DNA from: an uncultured Muribaculaceae bacterium
GTDB lineage: Bacteria; Bacteroidota; Bacteroidia; Bacteroidales; Muribaculaceae
Assembly: GCA_947381945.1 (NCBI GenBank)
Contig: CANCXM010000016.1
Location: 1-64,000, forward strand
Reading direction: 5' to 3'
Length of the DNA: 64,000 bases
Shown here: one piece after another, positions 41,369-50,754 of the stretch
How the letters are laid out: every line of letters begins with the position of its first letter
Position numbering within the stretch: position 1 is the stretch's first letter
Made by a program: the position numbers and the translations under genes
Notes under the pieces: generated by a model
The model's database searches: none
Seen by the model: the letters and a program-made list of their open reading frames with translations, nothing else
Told to the model about the DNA's origin: nothing

Positions 41369-43051
41369 ATGGACAAAAAAATCGCTTTCTCAATGCTTCT
41401 CGGCTCGGCAGTCATGCTGACCGGCTGCGGAAAGAAGATGAATCAGTTTGCAGCTGATTACTTCTCAACCAACCCCAATCCCCTCGAAGTGGTGGGTCAG
41501 AACGTACCCGCTACCGTAACCGGCAACATTCCCCCGAAGTTCTTCGTCAAGAATGCTACCGTGACAGTTACTCCCTATCTTACTTTCGACAACCAGGAAC
41601 TCGCAGGCAGCTCTATGACATTCCAGGGTGAGAAAGTTCGTGGCAACAACCGCGTTATCTCCTACGACAACGGCGGAACAGTGACCATCCCCGTAAACTA
41701 TGTTTACCAGCCCGAAATGCAGAAGTCTGAGCTCTACCTCGGCTTCACCGTTGACCAGAAAGGCAAGCAGTATGTGCTTCCCCGCGTGAAGGTTGCCGAC
41801 GGCGTTATCGCAACTGCAGCCATCGCCGACGCAGCTTCTGTCGACCCCGCCCTCTCAGCCGACAAGTTCCAGCGTATCATCAACGAAAAGTACAAGGCTG
41901 ACATCCTCTTCCTTATCAACGTTGCAAACCTCCGCGACAGCCAGCTCAACTCTGACGAGATGAAGGCTTGGAACCAGCAGGTTGCCGACGCTAACGCTGA
42001 CAACCGTCGCGAAATCAAGGAACTCAACATCGAGTCCTACGCTTCACCTGACGGTCCCTACGATTTCAACGCTCAGCTTGCTGAAAAGCGTGAGACCAAC
42101 ACCAAGGGCTACCTCGAGAAGAAACTTAAGAAAGACAACATCACTGAATTTGGCGAACTCACTGCCAACTTCACTCCCGAAGACTGGGAAGGCTTCCAGA
42201 AGCTCGTTTCTGAAAGCAACATCCAGGACAAGGACCTCATCCTCAGCGTACTCAAGATGTACAAGGATCCCGAAGTCCGCGACCGTGAGATCCGCAACAT
42301 GTCAAGCGTATTCGACGAACTCGCCGAGACTATCCTCCCCCGTCTCCGTTACTCTCGTCTGACTGCCTCTATCGACGTTATCGGTAAGAGCGACGCTGAG
42401 ATCAACCAGGCTTTCGACAGCAACCCCTCTTCGCTCACTATCGACGAGATCCTCTATGCTGCTACTCTCACTGACGACCTCAACCGCAAGAAATCTATCT
42501 ACGCTGCCGCTGCCAAGAACTATCCCAACGACTACCGCGGATTCAACGACCTCGGTATGGTTCTCTATCAGCAGGGTGACTTCGACGGCGCTCTCTCTAA
42601 CTTCAAGAAGGCTGCCTCAATCAACCCCTCTGCTCCTGAAGTTCAGATGAACCAGGGTCTCGTTGCTCTCGTGAACAACGACTTCAAGGCTGCCAACCAG
42701 GCATTCGGCAAGGCCGGCGGTATCCCCGAACTCGGTTCTGCCCTCGGTGTTTACTACCTCCAGCAGGGTGATGTAAATGCTGCTGTCAAGGCCTTCGGCA
42801 ACGACAAGAGCAACAACGCCGCTCTCGCACAGCTCCTCAGCAAGGACTACAGCAAGGCTAAGTCTACCCTTTCTGCAATCCAGACTCCCGACGCTACCAC
42901 TTACTACCTCATGGCCGTTCTCGGTGCCCGCACCAACAACGAGCAGATGGTTACTTCTAACCTCCGTCAGGCCATCAAGCTTGACAACAAGCTCGCAAAG
43001 CAGGCTGCCAACGACCTCGAATTTGCACGTTTCAACGTCTCTAACCTCTAA
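41369..43051 (+). CDS. Lipoprotein with OmpA-like segment and TPR repeats
   Basis: A 560-residue lipoprotein: lipobox MLTGCG (Cys about residue 21), a beta-rich N-terminal domain (about 30-150), a region resembling an OmpA-like domain (about 185-310, ELNIESYASPDGPYDFNAQLAEKR), then tetratricopeptide repeats (about 380-550: DYRGFNDLGMVLYQQGDFDGA, APEVQMNQGLVALVNNDF). The codons are strongly biased to C-ending and few synonymous choices, like the OmpA gene, so it is probably very abundant. It may be a periplasmic scaffold tying the outer membrane to peptidoglycan. A strong terminator follows. Confidence 0.85.
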   Translation: MDKKIAFSMLLGSAVMLTGCGKKMNQFAADYFSTNPNPLEVVGQNVPATVTGNIPPKFFVKNATVTVTPYLTFDNQELAGSSMTFQGEKVRGNNRVISYDNGGTVTIPVNYVYQPEMQKSELYLGFTVDQKGKQYVLPRVKVADGVIATAAIADAASVDPALSADKFQRIINEKYKADILFLINVANLRDSQLNSDEMKAWNQQVADANADNRREIKELNIESYASPDGPYDFNAQLAEKRETNTKGYLEKKLKKDNITEFGELTANFTPEDWEGFQKLVSESNIQDKDLILSVLKMYKDPEVRDREIRNMSSVFDELAETILPRLRYSRLTASIDVIGKSDAEINQAFDSNPSSLTIDEILYAATLTDDLNRKKSIYAAAAKNYPNDYRGFNDLGMVLYQQGDFDGALSNFKKAASINPSAPEVQMNQGLVALVNNDFKAANQAFGKAGGIPELGSALGVYYLQQGDVNAAVKAFGNDKSNNAALAQLLSKDYSKAKSTLSAIQTPDATTYYLMAVLGARTNNEQMVTSNLRQAIKLDNKLAKQAANDLEFARFNVSNL

Positions 43052-43109
43052 TTGAGGTTACTGCGGGCCGCTTGACGGTTCCCGCAAAGAGACTTCACCA
43101 ACACAATCC

Positions 43110-43152
43110 ACTCACCCGCATCCGGCCTGCCGGACGCGGGTGAGTTTTTTTA
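43110..43152 (+). terminator. Terminator after the OmpA/TPR lipoprotein
   Basis: Arms ACTCACCCGC and GCGGGTGAGT enclosing an inner TCCGG/CCGGA stem, followed by seven T (43145-43151). Confidence 0.9.
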
Positions 43153-43255
43153 TATCCATATATTAATACCGCATTCCAATCAACCAAGCAACCGGCATAG
43201 GCGTTATTTTAACATATACACACATTACAGTTCTCACATTATTATATATAATATT

Positions 43256-43960
43256 ATGGCAAGCAACGAGGGAACAAGCAAACTGCATAAATATCTGATG
43301 GACATTCTCCGGTGGATCATCATAATCCTGTCGGTGCTGCTCATCGTGTTCATATCTGTCGACACCTTCAAGGGAATCAACTTCCTTGAAAACCACCGCT
43401 ACATGACCTTCCAGTTCTGGGTCTGCGTCATCTTCATGGCCGACTTCTTCCTCGAACTCGCACTCTCGGCCAACAAATGGCACTATCTGCGCTCCCATTT
43501 CTTCTACTTCCTCCTGTCCATCCCCTATCTCAACCTCATCAATATCCTCGACATCCGTCTCAGCGGCGAAGCCCTCTTCTTTGTGCGCTTCATTCCTCTT
43601 GCCCGTGGAGTGATGGCCATGACCATTGTGGTCGGCGCTTTCTCGCAAAACAAACTGACCTCCTTCCTCGCGTCCTACATCGTCTCCCTCGCATCCTTCA
43701 TCTATCTTGGCAGCCTGCTTTTCTACTACTGCGAGAGCGGAGCAAACCCCGAAGTCACCAACTTCGGCCTCGCACTCTGGTGGGCCTGCATGAACGCCAC
43801 CACCCTCGGCTGCGACATCTACCCCGTCACCATCACCGGCAAAATCCTCGGCTGCATCCTGTCGGTCGGAGGCATCGTCATGTTCCCCCTCTTCACCGTC
43901 TACATCACCTCCCTCATCCGCCAATACACCGCCAAATATCGACACAATCTTACAGATTAA
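43256..43960 (+). CDS. Ion transport protein (channel family)
   Basis: A 234-residue six-helix channel-like protein: S1-S4-like helices (about 18-150) and a pore region with helices S5-S6 (about 140-225). The selectivity-filter position reads NATTLGCDIYPVTITGK (about 181-197): TLGCD replaces the K-channel TVGYGD, so potassium selectivity cannot be assumed. S4 lacks the usual run of regularly spaced arginines (FVRFIPLARGVMAM), so voltage sensing is doubtful. No regulatory C-terminal domain. Function in the cell unknown. Confidence 0.8.
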   Translation: MASNEGTSKLHKYLMDILRWIIIILSVLLIVFISVDTFKGINFLENHRYMTFQFWVCVIFMADFFLELALSANKWHYLRSHFFYFLLSIPYLNLINILDIRLSGEALFFVRFIPLARGVMAMTIVVGAFSQNKLTSFLASYIVSLASFIYLGSLLFYYCESGANPEVTNFGLALWWACMNATTLGCDIYPVTITGKILGCILSVGGIVMFPLFTVYITSLIRQYTAKYRHNLTD

Positions 43961-44112
43961 TTGCCATTATCCATATAAAGCCTGATTTCATAAAGGTATT
44001 TTTATAAATTTGAGGTACGCAACCTACTTTTTGGTACACATTATCTGAAATTCGGATTTAGTCAACCGCCTTTATTGACTGAGATTAATTTCTTATAATC
44101 AGAATAATTTTC

Positions 44113-44120
44113 TAATTTTG
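44113..44120 (+). promoter_or_regulatory. -7 box (TAATTTTG) directly before the DUF1016 gene
   Basis: The box ends 3 nt before the ATG at 44124, so the predicted transcription start is the A of the start codon. Confidence 0.65.
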
Positions 44121-44123
44121 CAC

Positions 44124-45296
44124 ATGGATAAGACAAAAGGCACCCCACATATTGTAAGAGTCAAGGACTTCAATATTGACTCGGATTACTCATCATGGCT
44201 TTCCGATATTATACAGCGATATAGATCGGCTCAAATAAAAGCCGTTCTAAAAGTTAATTATGAAAAATTGCAATTCAACTGGAGCATTGGGCGCGACCTT
44301 GTGATACGGAAAGCTGAAGAACGTTGGGGTTCAGGAGTTGTTGAACAACTTAGTTTTGACTTGCAAGATGCTTTTCCTAACGAAAGAGGATTCAGTAGCC
44401 GCAATATGTGGAGGATGAAACAATGGTATTTATTTTTCTCAACATCTGAAGCTGCCGAAAAACTGCCCCAACTTGGGGCAGAATTGCAAAATACTGAAAT
44501 CCAATCATTAATAAAACTGCCCCAGGCTGGGACAGAATTGAAAGAAGACGATTTACCAATAATTCTTGGACTTGTGCCATGGCGACATCAGACAGACATT
44601 GTAACCGGCAGCAAATCGTTGGACGAAGCCATTTTCTACCTTAAAGAGTGTGTGACAAGAGGATGGAGCCGTCAAGCGTTGGCAAATTCAATGAAGTCCA
44701 AATTATATGAGAAGCAAGGCAAGGCCATCTCAAACTTTCCAAAATATCTGCCGGAAGCTCAAAGCCGACTTGCGCAGGAAATCACGAAAGACAACTACGA
44801 TTTCAGTTTTGTAACAGTCCCTGAGAATTATCAAGAAGAACAGTTGGAAACAGCCCTTGAGCATAACATCACCCGCTTTCTTCTCGAACTTGGAAGCGGA
44901 TTTGCTTTTGTTGGTCGGCAGAAAGAGTTTATCGTCAATGGCCGTAGCCGGCGCATTGATATGTTGTTCTACCATATCAAACTGAAAGCATATGTAGTTG
45001 TCGAACTCAAAGTAAGGCCTTTTGAACCGGAATTTGCAGGAAAACTCAACTATTATGTAAGTGCTGTTGATGAATTATTGAAAGGCTCTGATGATAATCC
45101 TACCATCGGATTGCTGATATGCAGTGACAAGGACGAAACAGAGGTGCATTGGGCATTCAGAGGTGTGCACACACCTATGGGAGTGGCTTCTTATGATAAC
45201 GTCAATACCTTTGATGAAACGAATCTATTACCTTCTACCGAAGAACTTCAAGCGCGTATTCGGTTGGTGGAGGAAAAGATAAACAAAAATAAATAA
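44124..45296 (+). CDS. DUF1016 / YhcG-family PDDEXK nuclease
   Basis: A 390-residue protein; the start is ATG at 44124, since a TTG two codons earlier lies within the -7 box. Residues about 20-190 form the helical DUF1016 N-terminal domain; about 230-385 a PD-(D/E)XK nuclease fold with RRIDMLFYHIKLKAYVVVELK (Asp and ExK). YhcG-type proteins are linked to DNA repair and mobile-element defence, with function unproven. The gene is clearly more AT-rich than its neighbours, suggesting recent transfer. Between the domains lies a tandem insert (LPQLGAEL, LPQAGTEL) encoded by a palindromic DNA repeat. Confidence 0.87.
   Translation: MDKTKGTPHIVRVKDFNIDSDYSSWLSDIIQRYRSAQIKAVLKVNYEKLQFNWSIGRDLVIRKAEERWGSGVVEQLSFDLQDAFPNERGFSSRNMWRMKQWYLFFSTSEAAEKLPQLGAELQNTEIQSLIKLPQAGTELKEDDLPIILGLVPWRHQTDIVTGSKSLDEAIFYLKECVTRGWSRQALANSMKSKLYEKQGKAISNFPKYLPEAQSRLAQEITKDNYDFSFVTVPENYQEEQLETALEHNITRFLLELGSGFAFVGRQKEFIVNGRSRRIDMLFYHIKLKAYVVVELKVRPFEPEFAGKLNYYVSAVDELLKGSDDNPTIGLLICSDKDETEVHWAFRGVHTPMGVASYDNVNTFDETNLLPSTEELQARIRLVEEKINKNK
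44458..44541. repeat. In-gene repeat with palindrome
   Basis: Two copies of AAACTGCCCCA.. ..TGGG.CAGAATTG about 55 bp apart inside the DUF1016 gene. The first contains a perfect CTGCCCCA-ACT-TGGGGCAG palindrome (44463-44481). Encoded repeat: LPQLGAELQ / LPQAGTELK. Confidence 0.65.
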
Positions 45297-45384
45297 TCCA
45301 TACCCCAACTCATTAGTATCCAATTGTGATTCTTCTCACAGTCTGTAAGTCACTTATGACGATTCAGAATATCTTCAGATGCCT

Positions 45385-45427
45385 CGTTCTTTTGCCTCTT
45401 GTGCCCTTTTGTGCTTCTGTATCTCAT
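45385..45427 (-). repeat. Dispersed hairpin element, orphan arm (copy 9)
   Basis: TCGTTCTTTTGCCTCTTGTG then CCCTTTTGTGCTTCTGTATC match the right arms of the hairpin family. The expected left arm is not visible upstream. The rest of 45297-45602 holds only the cysE promoter and a short GCGAC/GTCGC hairpin in its leader. Confidence 0.6.
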
Positions 45428-45511
45428 AGATAACAGACTGCATATCTGAATTTCAGATGACATTTCCGCAAACTTTGGATGATAAAGTTTTTCCGACACT
45501 CAAAAAAATTG

Positions 45512-45519
45512 TAACTTTG
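45512..45519 (+). promoter_or_regulatory. -7 box (TAACTTTG) for cysE
   Basis: TAnnTTTG match about 83 nt upstream of the serine acetyltransferase start. Confidence 0.65.
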
Positions 45520-45602
45520 CATCATCGGAAATAGGCCTCGGCCGGGCGACGACAAAATGTCGCATACTTCCCGCCATCAGCCTCCCAACTAAAACTGAAA
45601 TC

Positions 45603-46523
45603 ATGGCAGAACAGACATTGACCAACAGGCCAAGCATCGACCGGGTGATAGGTCACCTGTGTAGCATAGACGAGATGCGCCACGTCTGCCCCACCCGTGC
45701 GGGTGAGGGTGACCCTCTTCTGTCCAACAGTAATGTCCGCCGGATAGTCGAACTTGCGTCCCGCCTCATGTTTCCCGGATTCTTTACGGAGAGCGACCGT
45801 GGCTCCTCCGTCATGCGCGCGGTCATGACTCTCGAATGTCACGAACTCTATGACCTGCTCGTCGAACAGATTTCCGCAGGAATGTGTTTCGACGGCGACA
45901 ACTGCGACAGGTCACTGACCGTCATCCGCGACCGCGCCGCGCTCTGCGCCGAATCCTTCATCGACAGTCTCCCGGCTCTCCGCCACATCCTCGACACCGA
46001 CATTGACGCGACATATCTCGGCGACCCCGCAGCCGTTTCGACCCATGAGGTCATTGCCTGCTACCCCGGTTTCCGTGCCACAATGAGCTACCGCATCGCC
46101 CACTGCCTGCTGAAGCTTGATGTGCCCATCGTCCCCCGCATGATTACCGAACTTGCCCACTCCGACACGGGCATCGACATCCATCCGGGAGCCACGATAG
46201 GCGAACGCTTCGTCATCGACCACGGTACGGGCGTGGTCATCGGAGCCACGGCCATCATCGGTGACAATGTCAAGATATATCAGGGTGTCACCCTCGGAGC
46301 CAAGAGCTTCGTGACCGACGACTCCAACAACCCCGTCAAGGGAATCCCCCGCCACCCCATCATCGGCAACAACGTCGTCATTTACTCCAACTCAACCATA
46401 CTGGGCCGCGTCACCATCGGCGACAATGCCATCATCGGCGGTAACCTCTGGGTGACGCGCGACGTCGAGCCGGGCGAAAAGCTCATCCAGGCCCGCGCCG
46501 ACAATTTCCGCTCGACGCGCTGA
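45603..46523 (+). CDS. cysE: Serine O-acetyltransferase
   Basis: A 306-residue trimer-forming left-handed beta-helix acetyltransferase that makes O-acetylserine from serine and acetyl-CoA for cysteine synthesis. The catalytic stretch AHSDTGIDIHPGATIGERFVIDH is followed by hexapeptide repeats GVVIGATAIIGDNVKIYQGVTLG and later IGDNAIIGGNLWVTRDVEPG. The N-terminal helical domain (about 1-170) is longer than in E. coli CysE and resembles the EpsC-type form found in Bacteroidetes. No cysK is adjacent. Confidence 0.94.
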   Translation: MAEQTLTNRPSIDRVIGHLCSIDEMRHVCPTRAGEGDPLLSNSNVRRIVELASRLMFPGFFTESDRGSSVMRAVMTLECHELYDLLVEQISAGMCFDGDNCDRSLTVIRDRAALCAESFIDSLPALRHILDTDIDATYLGDPAAVSTHEVIACYPGFRATMSYRIAHCLLKLDVPIVPRMITELAHSDTGIDIHPGATIGERFVIDHGTGVVIGATAIIGDNVKIYQGVTLGAKSFVTDDSNNPVKGIPRHPIIGNNVVIYSNSTILGRVTIGDNAIIGGNLWVTRDVEPGEKLIQARADNFRSTR

Positions 46524-46683
46524 CCGCCATCGGAAAGCCACCGGCGGCTCCGCAGATGTCCACCCCCGCTCAGGCACTGACCACGCAACCGCCGTGCCGG
46601 TCTCTCCCCGAATCCATATTCCATATAATATAGGATAATTATAGCAGATAAGAATAGAATAATCAGAAAGTCAAAGAAAAAGA

Positions 46684-48258
46684 ATGGAACATCGTTTTGA
46701 AATGGTCGCCAAGACCTTCAAGGGTCTTGAAGAAGTGCTTGCCGAAGAACTGCGCGCACTCGGGGCAGTCAACGTTGAGCCGGGACGACGCATGGTATCC
46801 TTCGAAGGTGACCTCGCTATGCTCTACCGCGCCAACATCTGTTGCCGCACCGCACTCTGCATCCTCAAGCCGATTTACAAATTTATCGCAAAGGATGCCG
46901 ACTCACTCTATGAAATGGTCAAAGAGTATAACTGGAGCGATGTGCTCACGCTTGAAAAGACTTTTTCAATCGACACCACCTCTCACTCAGCCGAATTCAC
47001 CCACTCCCGCTTCGTGACCTACAAGGTCAAGGATGCTATCGTGGACTATTTCAAGGACCGTTTCGGTCCCGACAAGCGCCCCGGCGTGCGTCTGAGCGAT
47101 GCTGACGTGATGATTAACGTCCACATCGACGGCGACCGCGTCACCCTCTCGCTCAACTCATCGGGCGAATCCCTCCACAAACGCGGATGGCGTGTGGCCC
47201 AGACCGAAGCACCCATCAATGAAGTCCTCGCCGCAGGCATCATCCTCAAGAGCGGATGGCGCGGCGACTCCCCCTTCGTCGATCCCATGTGCGGTTCCGG
47301 CACCTTCCTTGTCGAAGCAGCCATGATTGCCGCCAACATCAAGCCCGGCAGCTACCGCAAGGGCTTCGCTTTCGAACACTGGCATGACTATGACAGCGAA
47401 CTCTTCGAGAAGGTCATGGACGAGAACTCCGAGCGCCGAGACGTACCCTTCAAAATCTACGGTGCCGATGTGTCGCCCAAAGCCGTAGCCATCGCCGAGC
47501 GCAACATCCTCTCAGCCGGTGTCGACGAATATATCAACCTCCGCATCAAATCACTCCAGCAGTGGGACGCAGCTCCCGCCGACGGAACTCCGGGCATCTT
47601 CGTCACCAACCCCCCTTACGGAGAGCGCATCAACTCCCAGGACATGGAGCAGCTCTACAAGCTCATCGGCACAAAGCTGAAACGCGTCTTCCTCGGCTAC
47701 CATGCATGGGTGATTTCATCCAACACCGACTATCTCGCAGCCATCGGCCTCAGCCCTTCCACCAAGGAAGCCATGCAGAACGGCGGCCTTGACTGCGAAC
47801 TGCGCGAATATGTAATCTTCGAGGGCACAAAGAGCGACTTCCGCAAGGAAGGCGGCATACTGAAGGAAAGCCCCGTCGACCGCCCCGACCGCAAACGCCC
47901 CGGACGCAAGAGCGACAGCGAATGGAAGCGCGATGCCCGCGCCAAAGGCATGGGAGGCAAGGAAGCCGCTCCCGCGCGCCACAAATCCAATCCTCTCGAG
48001 GACAAATACCGTCCGAAAAAGGGTGGATATGCCAAGAGCGAGGAACGCCGCCGCAAATTCAAAGAGGAAACCGCAGCCCAGAATGAAGCTGAGGAACTTC
48101 TCTCGCGTCACCGCAATCCCCACGCGCTCAAATCGCTCGGCGAATCACCCAAACGCCCCTCTATCCCTGCGCCGACAGGACCGTTCATGCGCACACGCCG
48201 CCGCTGGAAACGTCCCGACAGCAACAACCTGACCGGCGAGAACAACAGTGAGAACTAA
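46684..48258 (+). CDS. THUMP-domain rRNA guanine-N2 methyltransferase (RlmL/YcbY N-terminal type)
   Basis: A 524-residue S-adenosylmethionine enzyme: THUMP RNA-binding domain (about 45-155), then the UPF0020 methylase (about 165-385) with DPMCGSGTFLVEAAMIAANI (SAM loop) and TNPPYGERI (catalytic NPPY). It most likely methylates G2445 of 23S rRNA, like the first half of E. coli RlmKL. The last 130 residues are a charged, low-complexity tail rich in Arg/Lys/Glu/Pro that probably binds RNA. purD follows after 36 bp. Confidence 0.9.
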   Translation: MEHRFEMVAKTFKGLEEVLAEELRALGAVNVEPGRRMVSFEGDLAMLYRANICCRTALCILKPIYKFIAKDADSLYEMVKEYNWSDVLTLEKTFSIDTTSHSAEFTHSRFVTYKVKDAIVDYFKDRFGPDKRPGVRLSDADVMINVHIDGDRVTLSLNSSGESLHKRGWRVAQTEAPINEVLAAGIILKSGWRGDSPFVDPMCGSGTFLVEAAMIAANIKPGSYRKGFAFEHWHDYDSELFEKVMDENSERRDVPFKIYGADVSPKAVAIAERNILSAGVDEYINLRIKSLQQWDAAPADGTPGIFVTNPPYGERINSQDMEQLYKLIGTKLKRVFLGYHAWVISSNTDYLAAIGLSPSTKEAMQNGGLDCELREYVIFEGTKSDFRKEGGILKESPVDRPDRKRPGRKSDSEWKRDARAKGMGGKEAAPARHKSNPLEDKYRPKKGGYAKSEERRRKFKEETAAQNEAEELLSRHRNPHALKSLGESPKRPSIPAPTGPFMRTRRRWKRPDSNNLTGENNSEN

Positions 48259-48294
48259 TCCATTTCCCATTCATCCCCACACCATAAATTACCC

Positions 48295-49680
48295 ATGTCG
48301 ATCCAACAGAACCTCAACACGCTTCGTCATCCCGTAAGCAACGCTCCCGAAAAGAGCCCCTTCAATGCAGGTGAAACCCTCGCGCAGCAGGGCGAAAAGC
48401 TGAAAGTGCTTCTCCTCGGCTCCGGAGGCCGTGAATGTGCGCTTGCATGGAAGATTTCACTCTCACCGCGTCTCGAAAAGCTCTACATCGCACCCGGCAA
48501 CGGAGGCACAGGAGCCTACGGCGAGAATGTCAAGCTCTCACCACTCGATTTCAAGGCCATCGCCGATTTCGCAGCAGAAAAGGAGATTGACATGATTGTG
48601 GTCGGAAATGAAGACCCGCTCGTGGCAGGTATCTTCGACTATTTCCAGGAAATCGAAGGTGCACCCGTCATCGTCGGCCCCTCGAAAGCCGGAGCCGCCC
48701 TCGAAGGCAGCAAGGATTTCGCCAAGCAGTTCATGGTACGCCACTCAATCCCCACCGCGCGCTATCAGAGCTTTACAGCCGAGACTGTCGAGGATGGATG
48801 CAAATTCCTTGAAACCCTCAAAGCCCCCTACGTTCTCAAAGCCGACGGCCTCGCCGCAGGTAAGGGCGTGCTCATCATCGACTCGCTCGAAGAAGCCAAG
48901 AAATCGCTCCGCGAAATGCTCGGCGGAATGTTCGGTAAATCCTCAGCGACAGTAGTCATCGAGGAATTCCTCAAGGGAATCGAATGTTCGGTCTTCGTCC
49001 TCACCGACGGCAACGGCGGCTACCGCATACTCCCAGTCGCAAAGGACTACAAGCGCATCGGCGAAGGTGACACCGGCCCCAACACCGGCGGCATGGGTGC
49101 TGTCAGCCCCGTGGTGTTTGCCAACGAGGAATTCATGCGCAAGGTTGAGGAGCGCATCATCCTCCCGACCGTCAACGGACTCATCGCCGAAGGCATCACC
49201 TACCGCGGATTCATCTTCCTCGGACTCATCGAAGTCGAGGGCGAACCGATGGTGATTGAATACAACGTCCGCATGGGCGACCCCGAAACAGAAGTCGTAA
49301 TGCTCCGCATCGCCTCCGACCTTCTCCCGCTCCTCGAAGCTGCAGCCCGTGGCAATCTCGGTCAGCTTCCCCTTGCCGAAGACCCGCGCTTCGCCACCAC
49401 CGTCATGGTTGTGTCAGGCGGTTATCCCGGCAGCTATTCCAAGGGTGAGGTCATCACCGGAGCCGAGGATGCCGTCAACGCCATTCTCTTCCATGCCGGA
49501 ACAAGCCGCGCCGACGACGGTGAACTCGTCACATCGGGCGGCCGAGTCATCGCATGTAGCGCCTACGGCAAAGACATTGACGAAGCTCTCGCCAACAGCT
49601 ATGCCGCAGCCGACACCGTTGAATTCGCAGGCAAATACATGCGCCGCGACATCGGTCAGGATCTTAAAAAATTGTCTTGA
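48295..49680 (+). CDS. purD: Phosphoribosylamine-glycine ligase
   Basis: A 461-residue ATP-grasp enzyme of the second purine step, joining glycine to phosphoribosylamine. The core begins [18 protein letters not shown], where most homologues read GGREHA; the ATP-grasp region has [12 protein letters not shown] and [10 protein letters not shown], and the metal site [13 protein letters not shown]. The only ATG gives a 36-residue N-terminal extension not usual in the family; no other good start exists, though the GTG in LKVLLLG is in frame and would remove the first strand. Probably same operon as the methyltransferase. Confidence 0.93.
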   Translation: MSIQQNLNTLRHPVSNAPEKSPFNAGETLAQQGEKLKVLLLGSGGRECALAWKISLSPRLEKLYIAPGNGGTGAYGENVKLSPLDFKAIADFAAEKEIDMIVVGNEDPLVAGIFDYFQEIEGAPVIVGPSKAGAALEGSKDFAKQFMVRHSIPTARYQSFTAETVEDGCKFLETLKAPYVLKADGLAAGKGVLIIDSLEEAKKSLREMLGGMFGKSSATVVIEEFLKGIECSVFVLTDGNGGYRILPVAKDYKRIGEGDTGPNTGGMGAVSPVVFANEEFMRKVEERIILPTVNGLIAEGITYRGFIFLGLIEVEGEPMVIEYNVRMGDPETEVVMLRIASDLLPLLEAAARGNLGQLPLAEDPRFATTVMVVSGGYPGSYSKGEVITGAEDAVNAILFHAGTSRADDGELVTSGGRVIACSAYGKDIDEALANSYAAADTVEFAGKYMRRDIGQDLKKLS

Positions 49681-49753
49681 AGACGATGAGTCAGATTCCG
49701 CTGCTCATGCGGATTTGACTCGTCAAGTCGATTCACTCCTCTAATTTTCATCT

Positions 49754-50740
49754 ATGACCCGAAAGGAAGTCACATTCACACGAATCATCAGGTCGCGAGG
49801 GATGGCAGTGCTCATCGCCCTCGCGGCCATTTTCATGACCATACAGGCCTACGCATTCGGAAAAATCCCGCGTATCGGCGACTTCCGCACAATAGCCTTC
49901 CCGACACCCGCCGAATGGCTATCATCATCGTGGCTCTCACTATGGGCCAACGTGATATTCGTCGGCGCGACAGCCGGATTGATGATACTCATCAACAGGA
50001 ATTTCAACCTCCTGCGGACCACATCGGTATTCTTCGCGGCCTACTTCATGTTCACGATGGCCTGCGTTCCTGCCGTCATGGGACAGTTGGGGGCATCGTC
50101 AATCATCGCCCTGCTCATCCTCGCAGGAGTGTGGCTGATGTTCAGTGTCTACAACGTCAGGCAAAGCAGCCGAAGGGTATTCCTTGCCTTCTTCCTTCTT
50201 GGCATAGGCCAGTTGATTGAATATACCACCGTCCTCTACATCCCTCTTTTCATCGCCGGGCTCGGCCAGATGCGCATCTTCAAATTCAAGAAGATACTTG
50301 CGGCCATCCTCGGCAACATCACTCCCGCATGGATCGTATGGGGACTTGGCATAGTTCCGCAACCTGAAATCCCACACTTCGAGTTCACCCCTCCGGCAAT
50401 GCTGCTCTCGATGCCGGGAAGCTGGCCGATGCTTGCAGCGACCTTGCTGACACTCATCACCGGATTCTTCCTCGGAGGGTTCAATCTACTCAAAATCATA
50501 GGATTCAATGCTCAGGCTCGTGCCTATAACGGAATGATTTCGCTGATTTCCGTCGCGACTGGCCTCTTTGCAATCATCAACTTCACAAACATAGCCTTCT
50601 ACGTGACCATACTCAACGCCTGCATAGCCTTTCAGGTTGGACATTTCTTCCGCCTGACAGTCATGCGGCGAGGCTACATCGTGGTCGTTTCACTGATAGT
50701 GGCCTACCTTGGAATCTACATCTGGGCTATGCTCGTCTGA
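49754..50740 (+). CDS. Multi-pass membrane protein, function unknown
   Basis: A 328-residue protein of about eight to nine hydrophobic segments spread over its length (first at 17-35, last at 303-326), with short loops and no enzymatic motif. It resembles the uncharacterised Bacteroidetes membrane proteins of the DUF6427 type, but I am not sure of this. It lies between purD (74 bp upstream) and pdxB (14 bp downstream), so it is probably co-transcribed with pdxB. No function can be given. Confidence 0.7.
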   Translation: MTRKEVTFTRIIRSRGMAVLIALAAIFMTIQAYAFGKIPRIGDFRTIAFPTPAEWLSSSWLSLWANVIFVGATAGLMILINRNFNLLRTTSVFFAAYFMFTMACVPAVMGQLGASSIIALLILAGVWLMFSVYNVRQSSRRVFLAFFLLGIGQLIEYTTVLYIPLFIAGLGQMRIFKFKKILAAILGNITPAWIVWGLGIVPQPEIPHFEFTPPAMLLSMPGSWPMLAATLLTLITGFFLGGFNLLKIIGFNAQARAYNGMISLISVATGLFAIINFTNIAFYVTILNACIAFQVGHFFRLTVMRRGYIVVVSLIVAYLGIYIWAMLV

Positions 50741-50754
50741 TTCTTCCCCCCTTC

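Noticed and set aside
44118..44123. TTG start for the DUF1016 gene
   Set aside because: It lies inside the -7 box TAATTTTG, so ATG at 44124 is the start.
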